DNA of 64,000 nt from Costus lasius (taxonomy: Eukaryota > Streptophyta > Magnoliopsida > Zingiberales > Costaceae), in the NCBI GenBank assembly GCA_027563935.2, contig CM050450.1, positions 11,329,957 to 11,393,956 on the forward strand. Reading direction: 5' to 3'. The position numbers were made by a program, and so were the translations under genes. The notes below the pieces were generated by a model. It was not told the DNA's origin and did no database searches. It was given only the letters and a program-made list of their open reading frames with translations. This document shows, piece after piece, positions 22,521-35,000 of this stretch; position 1 is the stretch's first letter; each line of letters opens with the position of its first letter.

Positions 22521-22934
22521 TGGGAGCGGAAAACCCTAGGCCTAATCCTTCGACACCGATATTTGATGAGAGGGAAAGAGGAATTCAAAAATTTGGAGGG
22601 ATTTCTTTTGACCGGCAGCGGATCGGGTTCGGGTAAAATCTAAACAATTAGAAGTCAGGTCTAAGTTCAATATGGTATTTTAAAACTTGCTCCTAATTGA
22701 ACCCAAACCTAAAATCAATCCAGCCATGTAATGTAAAATTACTAATCCAATCGAGTGTTCAGGACGCCATCGCTCAGCCACATTCTCATGCAAAAGAAAC
22801 TAACCACCATTTCCTAATCCAATCGAGTGGCTAGTGGAGCGAAACGAGGGCAAATATGCAAAAGAAGTAACCACCATTTCCCACGCCAATCCGTAAAGTG
22901 CCGCCTCCGTCGTGCCTAAATCCGGCCGACCAAA
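22521..22934. promoter_or_regulatory. shared divergent promoter region, FHA gene and SOQ1
   Basis: Only 414 bp separate the two start codons. CCAAT occurs at 22747-22751, 22819-22823 and 22886-22890. The block TGCAAAAGAA...AACCACCATTTCC is duplicated (about 22790-22815 and 22857-22881). No clear TATA box was seen on either strand. CCAAT elements bind NF-Y factors; their use here is inferred. Confidence 0.55.
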
Positions 22935-25900
22935 ATGGCGCAGCGCACGAGGGCTCTCTCGATCCCTATCTGCTCTCCTCTTTTTCGCCAATTCCCTGCC
23001 CTTTTCTCCATCGCCCCCGCCATCCTACTCCGTCGCCGCCTCGGCCATGCCCCGTCCTTGTCCGTTGCTTTCGTCGCTGGTTGCCGGCGAAGCCGCACCT
23101 CGGCTCGCGATTCTCTGCGGCAGCAGCAGCAGTTGGAAGAGGAGGAAGAGGTTCGGGCCGGAGCGGAGGGGGTGGGATGGGGTAAGGTCTCGGCCGTCCT
23201 CTTTGACATGGACGGGGTTTTATGCAACAGCGAAGAGCTATCTCGCTTGGCGGCGGTCGACGTTTTCGCGGAAATGGGCGTCTCCGTCACACCCGAAGAC
23301 TTCATCCCGTTCATGGGGACTGGTGCGCTTCTCCTCTTCTCTTCGTATCCGTTATCTTTTTCTTGCAGGAAGTAATTCGCAAGAGGTTCTTTATTGATGC
23401 CAATGTGGTTAAATGCAATGACGCTTTTGCACCTGTTACCCTTTTCTGATATTATCTGTATTAATCGAGCCGTGTGTAGGCGAGGCTAATTTTCTCGGAG
23501 GTGTTGCTTCAGTGAAGGGAGTGCAGGGTTTTGACCGGCAGGCGGCCAAGGAGCGATTTTTTGAAATTTACATTGATAAGGTAATGATGGGTTCTATTTG
23601 GTCCTAGTTTTTGTTGTTCTTTTGGGTTTGCATTGGAAATCTAAAGTCCGTTCCTCAATTGCAGTATGCAAAACCCAACTCAGGAATTGGATTTCCTGGA
23701 GCTCTAGAGCTTATCACGGAGGTATCCTTGATTCAAACTGATGTTTCCTTTTCTTTGCTCCTATTTGTCTATGACCAAAATGTAGCTTCTGTTCGTTGCG
23801 CTCCATCTTAGTGTAAAAGAAGGGGGCTTAAGGTTGCTGTTGCCTCTAGTGCTGATAGGATCAAGATCGACGCGAATCTGGCTGCTGCTGGTTTGCCTGT
23901 TTCTCTGTTAGTGCTCACATATTCTTTAACTAGTTTGTTGATTAATCATTATAAATGATCCTTTACAATATTTAAAGCTCACCTCCATCCTTCCTCCACG
24001 TTGTCTGTTATATGAAAACTAGGTCTGATGGCTGTTTAGTACACACGTACTGCATCTTTTTGTTGTCATATTTAAAGAAGTTACCATTATCCTTTCTAAA
24101 TTGAAAATCATCCCAAAACCTGTGTGGTCGGCATCATTTTCTACATAATTAATATTATAAAATGCTATTTTTTTCAATTGGAACTGAAATAACTATGTTG
24201 AACTATGCGACTCTGTGAAGTTCTATTGAATATTATATTATGGTTCAACAAATTATGTGTAATTGAGTTGACTGAGGTATGACAGACATGCAAAAAATGA
24301 GTGATTACCCCAAATCTCATGGGGATTATGGAATTAAAAAGATAAATGAACTATTTCAAGTTGTCTACAAGAATTCTTTTCCCATTCGTTGAGTTATCTT
24401 GAAGGCAACATCTAATCAAACAAACTAATAGTCAACAAATCTTTTTCTATTGTTTCTAATGGGGGTTCAAAAGATCTTTCAGCTTCTCCCTCGTATGACT
24501 AACTCTCATAGATATACTTACATTTTAAGCAAAGACATCTTTGTTCAAAGATTTTCTTCATAACAGATCAACAACAAAAGTTTATAAAAACAAGGCCGCC
24601 AGTGAAATTGAATTTAGATTATTTTCTTTTTGAAATGCATAATGAGTCTTTTCTTTACATATATATAATTTTTATTTGAGAATATTGTATAGTTTTCTCC
24701 ATTTTCTAAGATTAATGTAGTTCCACTAGGTGCATAAGATAGTACTTTAGTTGTATCTCTCCAGAAATTTCTGAATATGCAGATATTCTGATGGTGGTCT
24801 TGAACTTGTTCCGACTATCAGGTTTGATGTGATTGTATCCGCTGACGAGTTTGAGAAATTAAAGCCTGCTCCCGACATATTCTTAGCAGCTTCAAATCGA
24901 TTGAATATACCTCAATCTGAGGTATGCTATATTATACATCTTCTAATATGTTAGAATTATTGGAGAGAATTCTCTTTTGGAGATTGTAGTTCCCTTCTAC
25001 TAGTATATAAATACTATAAAAGAATAAACTATTCAAGTTGATGTCTTTGCTTTTACATTGAGCCCCTACATTTTTCCGGTAAAGTTCATAACACTTCCTT
25101 TAATCTTGGAACAAGGAAGCCCAACTTGTTAAAAATATATCTCATTTGTGGATCTCCCAATGGCTTAGTTAACAAAGTCTCCTAATTAATCATTAAAGAA
25201 GGCAAAGTGTAACAATCCACTTGGTTTACACTCTCTCTAATTAAATGATAATCTGTGTTTTGTCTTTTCATGGAAGATAACACAACAACTTGATTATTAC
25301 AATATATATCATTAGATGTTTGACCCAAACTAGTTGATGCAACAAAGTCTGTAACCTGATCTTTAGCCTCTGCACTTGATCTCATGTTATACCCTCACTA
25401 GATATCAAAATCTGATCCACTGATACTTAGTTAGAATGCAACAATTTCATTGACTATATTGCTATAACATTTCAATTGATTAATATAAATAGCCAATTGT
25501 GGAGACAAAAATGATCCAGTGTACAGCATTATAGAATGATCAAGGTTTCAAATCTTGCTTCGAGGGTGTGTCTCAAGCGCATGTCAGACTGGTACTTCAT
25601 CAGTACAGTGCCATGCCGTGTTGACAGGGAGATTTGATCTGTGGAGAACCGTAATGGTTCTGCTTGTGAATCTATTGCCTGGTGCAAATAAAATGCCTCT
25701 ACAGTGTTGAGAAGGCCCGTTGCGAAACAGTTTTTCTAGGTTGAGCAGATTCTGCAAGTTGACTTACAACTGCATCGAGGGAGGGGAGAGGTCTGCTGTG
25801 CATGTGGCATGCCGGACAACAGGCTGTCTGCTTGAGACTAGGCTGTTATGCACGTGAATGAGGTAAAGCAGGAATACCTGCTTGTGCTTATTGTGATTAA

Positions 25901-26027
25901 AAAAAGAGAAAAAAGGTGGGTTTCTGTCTGCTTAGCATAGAATTAAAAACTGATATGACTGATTTGTACAGTTCAATCATATAATGGTACTGGTATATAA
26001 TTATCTATCTATCCATCTACCTATCTA

Positions 26028-26087
<60 letters not shown>

Positions 26088-29000
26088 TATGTGCAGTAGT
26101 TGTTGCCTGGCCTTGGAAGTATGTAACCACCATCTTTATGCAAGAGAAGCTCCACCTGTAAGAGAAAAGGAATAAAACTGCTGGGAATTGTTCTCAGCCG
26201 GGGATGAAGTAGAACTTAAGGTTCTGTGACCATGTTAGAATTCTCTTTTGGATTAGTCCCATTTTACTAGTGTGTGACTGTGTGTATGTATACACAAGCA
26301 CCAAACGATAAACTTTACAAGTACGTCGTTATATTTACATGTGAGCCCCTATATATTTACAGATAGGTTGATTACATAATAAACCAGCTATTTCCAGGTT
26401 TCCAGGCTATTCTCTGTGTATGAAAACCTGCTACTGTTTACTGAGAATTGATAATTGTGATCATGTTTTTAGCTGCATTAACCTCATAACAACTTCAAAA
26501 AATTCTTTAAGTGCACGTTGAGAAGAATTGAGTTTCTCCAAAATTTCCCCGTTATTTGACGTCCCCATTTCCTCAATGTTACTCGTTTTTAACTGTGTAA
26601 GTTTTTCAGTGCATTGTAATTGAAGATGCTCTTGCTGGAGTTGAAGCTGCAACAGCTGCACAGATGAGGTACAATTTGGATCAATGTTTTTTATGTGCTA
26701 CCAAATATCAAGTACAATGAGAGATTCAGATTTTCCTATCAATTTCATACTAGATGAATACAGGTTTTGAATACCTTCAACGAATAGAATACAATGTCTT
26801 TACGCTGTTTTGTTTGTCACCGATTATGTGTGGGTTTAGTTCTACTTGAGTTTATAATGATTATTGATGATTTACAATAGTTTTTCTTAGCAGTCTGACA
26901 TGGACGTTGCATACTTCTATTATGGACGACTGACTTGACCTACTTTTGCACTTAAGTCAACTTTTGATTTTTCTTCTTCGTCAGATAATTCTATCTGAAC
27001 AAGAACTGTTATGCCCAGAGAAATGTGGAGATTTCACAATCTACACTTCACTACGGAACATAACTACCTTACTTGATCATGTCGTCACCGCCAAACTAAA
27101 AACTTTTCAATAAATTTCATTAAGCAAACATACTAGATCTATATATTAAACTAATTCAAATGTAAACGATCCTGAATCATTATGATAACAATGCATATAG
27201 TATGAACTGAATTCATAAATGAACAAATATAGGACAGTAGAACACCTTTTTCCCGTCTGACTCCCTATCCTCAAGTATATGAATGAACCCCTTTTTGTAT
27301 CATGAACAATAAACTCATCATTTATGTTACTTCCTAATGGAATATAATGTCATTTGCCACATTTCGTACCAAGGTTTAATAGTTTTATTGTCCATGTTGT
27401 TAATCAACACAAAATCATTCAAAATACCCCTTCAAATAACATTTCATATTTAACATCAACAATTAACAAAGTTCCGTTAGTGTAACTCAAATGCATACTT
27501 AACAAGTTTGCTAAACACAATCCATAAATACCCATAAAAATTCTATAAAATAACTTGATAAATTGTAGACCAGTAGACCACATCTCTATTTATTCCAAGT
27601 TAAAAGATTAGCTATATCCACCGGATATAACATTGAAATTCAAAAACAGTGAGGACATTAAAAGTAGAGGTTAATGTTTGTATATTTAGATAATAACATG
27701 ATAAAATTGTTCAATATCAGCATCAACAACATAATTTCCCTATGATGTTCTTCCTTGCATTCTCGATCACAAGGTCTGGCCACTTGGCCTGCCACCCTTT
27801 CCATTTGATAAATAATAATACTTTTATTAACACAGCTTCATGCATGAGTTTAGTCAACATGCACCGAGTATCTCATCCATGTAACACTTGAACTACCCTT
27901 TACTACTCAAGCTGATGTAGGAGGGGAGACACCTGATGGCAAACGATAAAACAAGAATATGTTTTGATTTTTTTTATGATAATGAGAAAAAAAGACCAAA
28001 AATTAAAGACAAGCAAAACACGCACATTGATCAAACTATAACTAAATATATAAATTGTAAGAAAATAAATTACCAGAATTTAATGAAGACTCACCTTAGA
28101 CCCCTTGATAATGGAAGGGGTCACCTTCTTCACCGGTCCTATGGTTGTCAAGTAGCCACGTAGGGCAAGTGAGCTTTACACGCACAATGCACAAGCCTAT
28201 ACATGCATGGGGCAATTTCAAAATTAAATGCCTTTTTTATAACATCAAAATCAAGAGGGATGTTAGGCCTCCAAATTCTCTTGCTAATAAGTTTCAAATT
28301 AAATTAGGGAACTAAATTAGAGGAGGGAGGAAAGTAGGAAAACATGTGTTGATCCATGGAAGCAATTTGCTAGCTTCTTGTCTTCAGTTCTCCTACGTCC
28401 CATGGTGACTGAAGCTACAACAAACAGAAACTGATCAGCATATAAAAATAATGAGGAAATAACAAGAAATTCAAAGGAAAGGAGGAGAAGGGCTCAGCAT
28501 TTGAAGCTGAAGAAGGTTGAAGCATTGTGCTGAGGCTCTCCTTTTTTTTTTTCTCTTTGATCTCCTTTAAAGCAGCTTTGTTTGATTGCTTGAAAGGAAT
28601 TCAGATGCGCTGCTTGCTGAAGAGGATGGCTGTGATTAGAAGAGAAGGGGAAGAGAAAAGGGAGAAGGGCCTGGCCCCTAGTGAAGGGGAGGGGGATTTA
28701 GGTGACACATGCACCAATTTCACTAGGCAGCTATTCAACTTATTTTATGCATGAGTGACTACAGCTTTTTATAGGCAAGTGGCTGCAAGGGGAAGACATG
28801 ATAATTTCCCCTTGGCGCAATTACAAGAGAAAGGAAAAAAATTCGGCATTAATTGTTGATTCTCCTTCCTTGTTTTCTTAACCGATCCCTTTTGAATTTT
28901 GAAATTCCTTCCGTGAGTGATGGCACCTTTCTTTCTTATGGTGTGAATGCTAATTTATTGGTGTGATCCTCTTCCATTGTTGTTAAATGTAGGAATGAAA

Positions 29001-32000
29001 TTTGAGTTTCTCGGTTGACTTCCAATTTTGAATATGGAAGCATTAAAGCTGATTTGGATCTTCTTCAACAGGAGGCTTTGAGCGGTGGAATTTGGTTGGA
29101 TTTCCTTTCTTAATTGGTGGGAAGATTGAGAAGCTTGCATGAATTGGAAATCTGGATTGAAAATTGAGCTGCTTCCTTCTTTGAGTGTAAAGACATTAAA
29201 TGGCTGAATTTGATTTTGAAATCCTTCCAAAATAGATTAAGCGCTAGGATGTGAATGCATTGATGTCTCCTTGATTCTTGGTCGATTGGACTTGATGATT
29301 GGCAGTTTGAGCTTGAAATGAAAGTGGAGTTGAAGTGCTTTGAGATGTCTTCAACTAAAGTCTTCATTTGATCTTATTGTAAAGCTGATTCCTTTTTGGG
29401 GAGCTACCTGGTCTAAGTGAGTGAGCTAGCTTATTTGAGCTCTTTGAGGAACTTGCCTATACAAGTGTAGATGCAATCATGCAAGTACACACTAATCCTA
29501 CCATGAATTACATTTTTAAATTTTGTGTGCATGCATGAATTACAATGCATAACCTATCAGATTAAACACTACATGGATGCATGTTATACTTGAGGGTGGA
29601 ATCTAGCCTATATTGCTATGCAATACAAAATGCAAGGGTGGAGCCTTGGAGTACCCTTAAGCTAGGGTATCCTTAGGCTCCATTTGTATTTTCTTGGAGC
29701 GTGGCCTATGCCTCCATGACCAACATGATTTACGTACCACTCCTTGATGTCACTACCGATACCAACTATATCATTTGATCCTGTTCTTGGTTCCTCCGTG
29801 TTATGACCAACATCTACAGTATCAATCATCTTCTCATGAGCATATCAATGTAATCTTTGCCCTCAATTTGACCTTTGTAGATGGACTACTTCGGTCCCTC
29901 CTATGGTACACTAGTGTTTACATCTTTCCTCTTCACATGATTTTCTATGCACACTTCCAAACAAAAATAAAACTCATGTATAATGACATCTCTTGAGTAC
30001 TTCATATACATAATCATAAAACTAATTACAACAAAATTCACTCTATGTAGATTAGTAGTTAAATACAAATAAGTTAAATATGCTTTAGGAGTTGTCAACT
30101 AGTAAGGACGAAGATTTGAAGTATCAATTTGACTGGTTGTACTAGTCGGCGATCGTATCGGTCTGGTACCGATGGTACCGACACTATAGCGCATGGTACC
30201 GGTCGGACCACATGGTAATGAACCAGACCAATTATGGTTTGGTCTAGTTAACCTCAAATTTGATAATTTCTACCATAATTATACCTTTAATACATAAAAG
30301 ATATCATTTGAGGTTAACTAGACTAAACCATAATTGGTCTACCTTTAATACATAAAAGATATCATTTGAGAGGCAATTTAAATAATTAACATAAATACAT
30401 GATGAAAAGTAGATTATAAATATACCACTAATACCAAAATGAGTGACGAGGCTGGTGTGGATTTATATAGGCAATTTTCTCTACACGACTAAATGCCCAG
30501 ATTTGATAATTTAAGACATGTGGAATTGATATGTTGAGTTCCATATGTTTAGTAGATGGGAGCGGTTAAATTGTTCTTATGTGGTAGAAACGATCGCTAA
30601 AATTGGAACCGGTACTAGCACTGGAAATAGATATAAATTAGTGCATTCAGATTCGTATCTATAGTTTGCTTGAGACCATGAGGATCCACTCTCTGTCTCA
30701 TATGGTAATTGTCTATATAGATGCACACTATGGGAGTGGTTAAATTGTTCTTGTGTGGTAGAAACAATTGCCACTGGAACTGAGATAGGAACAAGAACTA
30801 GCACTGGACATGGATACATATTAGCTTATTCAAATTCATATCTATAGCGGGGTTGAGACCATGGGGATCCACTCTTTGTTTCAGATGGTAGTGTGGATCT
30901 CATCTCATCATAGTCTTTAATGGCTTGGCTTCGTTACTTACTTGGAGTTGAGCCCTTACTTTGCCTTTGATACTGTATTGATTGGTTTCGACGGATCACA
31001 TGATCATCATCTTGAGTCACATGAGTATAACCTACCTCAACCATCTAGGGATCCACATGTTCTTGTATAGCGGGCACATAACTTGAGCCGCCACCACCAC
31101 CATCTATGCTAGCACTATTATCTATGTCACTCGAATCTCTACAAACCTTACGTTGTATTCTTATGTTTGAAGGTGAACTTGTGTCCACCGACTTGTGATG
31201 TTTTTGTTTGTCAATAACATATAACGGTTCAGTGTTACACTTGTAGCCTTTTTTGCTACTGTCTTTCTTCTAAATATTTATAATTGTAGTTGGGAAGACT
31301 ATCATTGTGGCTTTGATCTACGTAGACATAGACCCATCTCTTCCATGCACCAATCATTAAAACCTTCTTCTATCATTGGTTAGGGAGCTTGTCTAGATCG
31401 ATTGCTAACTTCCCTCTCAATTTACTCAGCAGTGTATTGAGACGGGCGAGGTGGATCACAAGTTTATTTATGGCTAGATCTTGATCTTCTTGAGCTGACC
31501 ACCATTTCAATAAGGGTCACTATCATCTGGGGCAAATGATGCATCAAAGGGGTCTGCTATAGCTTTCGACTCTCTTTCATTTTCTTCTTGTAAAATATAT
31601 AATCTGAGTCGCATATTGTAGTAGACGTACATCATTTTCTTAAAATGGCAGTATGATAAATGATTTCTAATTTTCGTGTGTACTAAAGAGAATGTTGACT
31701 AATTATGTTCTCATTCGCTTAAAGAGGCACACTCTGTAATAGAATGCGAATAACTATCTTTCATAAATTTGGCGCCTTTGTACCAAATTGCAACCACTAT
31801 TTAGCTGAAAAATAAAAATAATTTTATAATTTATTAACTTAAAATTAGACAATGAAATATTAAATAAAACATAAATAAAAAACTTATTAGGATCTATTTT
31901 GTATGTTAGATATAGACCCCGTTTTGTAAGCCCAGATTGTGGCTTCTGCTGGTGTGGCTAGCTATTTTTGGTCAATCCATCTGTTTGGGAATGCAAAGAT

Positions 32001-35000
32001 TGAGAAGCTGCACTCTTCCCAGCAAGATGTGAAAACGAGCTTCTCCAGCTTTTCGCCCTGTTCACGCTCTTCATGCCGCTCACTCATATCCTCCCGATCA
32101 CGCGTATCCGAATCGTCTCCGCGTCGTCTGCGTGTGGAGCTCGGCTTCGTCCTCGCTTGGACGAAGCTTTGGCGGCGCCTCCCTTCCCAGCCCGAGTCGC
32201 CTCCCTCCTTCCTCGAAGTTGGCTGCCTCCCTTCGCTAGCCCTAGCGCTGCCCGCTCGCCTCCTTCCTTCCTCAAAGCCGGCCGCCTCCCTTCGCCCGCT
32301 CGCCTCCCTCCTTCCTCGAAGTTGGCCGCCTCCCTTCGCCAGCCCTAGCACCGCCCGCTCGCCTCCCTCCTTCCTCGAAGCTGGTCGCTTCCCTTCCCAG
32401 CCCGAGTCGCCTCCCTTCCTTCCTTGAAGCCGGCCGCCTCCCTTTGCCTGCTCGCCTCCCTCCTTCCTCACTTGGAGTTGATGCAATGCTTGAAGTCAAG
32501 CTTCATCATCGGCGCTTGGAGTCGAGCTTCGTTATCAGCAGTTGGACGAAGATCAGTGGTGCTTGGACGAAGCAGCTCGAGTAGTCGTCCTTGGCGCTTG
32601 GAGTAGTCGAGCTTCATCCTCGCTTGGACGAAGCTTCGATGGCGTTGGATTAGGGACGAAGCTTCGACGGCGTTCGATTAAGCGCAGGATTAGGGACGAA
32701 GCTCGTTTAAAGACTAAAAAATGATTTTGACCGGTCAAAATTAATTTTGACCCATTTTGACTAGTTACAAGCTGATTTATCCAAATAATAGGAAACTTAT
32801 TTAACCAGCTCCTGCTATAAGTTCCAGCTGTCCCAAACTGGCCCATAATATTATTGAGTCCCCGAAGGTCATTTTACCTCCTTAAACATACGACCTTCGC
32901 TAATTGTCACAACTATCACTTCAGAATCCTCTTCCATGCGTATTATGACATTTCTTAGTGTGGTGAGGAGTTCTTGATTACTCCCCAAATTGTATCGGTA
33001 TTGATACAACATATTAAAATAATAATCTATAAACAAATAAAGAAATTATAATAAATTTATAAGTTAGAAATTTCAAGTTACAACTATAAAGTATAAACTA
33101 TTATATATTAATTGAAAATAAAACATTTTAAATTACTTATCAGCTGTGTGAATCTTGTCTTATCTGATTTTCCCATCGATGGCGATAATGTCAATGTATT
33201 TATTGCCTTGGAGCCAAATTTATTAAATATTGTCTATATACATTGTTGAATCATATAATATATTTATCCCATCATTGGTTTTTTTTTCTCTGTATCTACT
33301 TTACTTAAGACCACATAAAGAGGCTCAACTGCCATGCAAATATCTACGAGTGTCTAAAATATCCATCAAGAATTATACTCTCAATCGTCCTCCTATCTTG
33401 TGACAATGCAAAATTATAGTGATAGGTGCGTACCGTAAGTGCACGGTCTATCGCGTAATAAAAAGTATCGATCCCACGAGGACTAGGGGTCAAGTACTAA
33501 CTGATCAGTTAACTAATAGCTAGACGATCAAATAATCAAAGGAGTGTCACTAAATCCTAATGCAAGAAAGTAAACTAATGCTAGTGAAAAGCAAACGGAA
33601 CAGAAAGCAATGCAATCAGGGTTTTAGATCTATGAGAGAAGATCGAGATTTTGGGTTTCACCACACTGAAGCATAAAAGAAAGTTAATGCTGATGTTTTA
33701 GTTAAGTTTTATCAAAGTTTTTAAGGTACAAACACGCTCCCTCTTAGGACACAGTCCGGTGTCTAACTTAACCCAAGTCTCCTACTTTTATGACTTACCA
33801 GGTTAAGTAGACCCAATGAGTTCTGTGAAGAATTAGGGTTCCTCAGAGTTGTTCGTGGCCGAAGTCACCAGTCCAGTCTAAGGGAATCCGACGATTGTGG
33901 TTCACTTCATAGTCTTCCCACAATGTCTAAAACACAAATATGCATGGCCAGTACATAATCATGAATTAAAACTTCCTAGACATGAATAAGAACAAAGATA
34001 AATTTAGGCAAAATATAAATCAAGCATTAAAGATCAACATTCTTACAGCGGGCTACGCCCAAACTTCAAGAATAAGCTTATGCTACAATATTCATCGTTA
34101 GATACATGAAATCTCTCATACAAATCGAATCAAACCAGGGGGAAAGCTAGATCGTTGATGAGAGAGGGTAGAGCAACATCCTTAGTGTCGAAATGAGGGA
34201 GAAATCAAGCCCATACAGTCAAGCCATCGATAAAATCGCCTGAAACCCTAGGTTTCACTCTTTCACTTCGTTCTTTGCAACCACTCACCTAAATCGCCTG
34301 ATTCCAGTCCCAAAACGTCCGTGGGTAAGTTAGGAAGGTCTTCATAAAATTTTATTAAATTCCGCTCCAAAAATAGCAGGAAACGAGCGAAAAACCGAAC
34401 GGGTCTTGAACAGGCGGGACGATACACGGCCGTGCATGGATGCATGACTATGCTCGTGAACGGCTCGTCGAAGTTTGTTTTCCTGGAAAATAACTCTTCA
34501 CAGCCATGTATGGGTTCATGGGTGTGCTCGTGAACGTTTCGTCAAGTTCTGGAAAAGTCGGCCGAACCCTTCACAGCCATGCATGGATGCACGGGCATGC
34601 CTGTGAACGGCTCGGTGCTGTCTGGAAATACTGGTTCATACACGGCCGTGTATGGACTCACGGCTATGCCCGTGAAGAGCATAGGAAACTCCGTTTGAGC
34701 TGAAATTTGACGTGTAGCTTCGTCTCATCGTGAGGAATCGTCCTATATCTTCAGATCCTCCAAATTCCACCAATTTTAAGGCAAAATCTCTATATTTCAA
34801 TGAAACCAAGGGAGAGTGAAAATTCTGAATAATACAGAGTGTCTGGGCAAATAAATGAGACGAAACATGTATTTTACTCCAAAATAGTAATAAAATTAAG
34901 TCACGATATATCATATATATGCATGCTATTATATAGCTACACCATTCTTCGGATGTAAACATCGTCTTCAAACCTACTTTCTAATAATTTTAAAGCAATG

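Noticed and set aside
32000..32500. Pro/Ser/Leu-rich open frames on both strands
   Set aside because: The tandem CCTCCCTCCTTCC repeat leaves all frames open; no motif or splice structure supports a gene.
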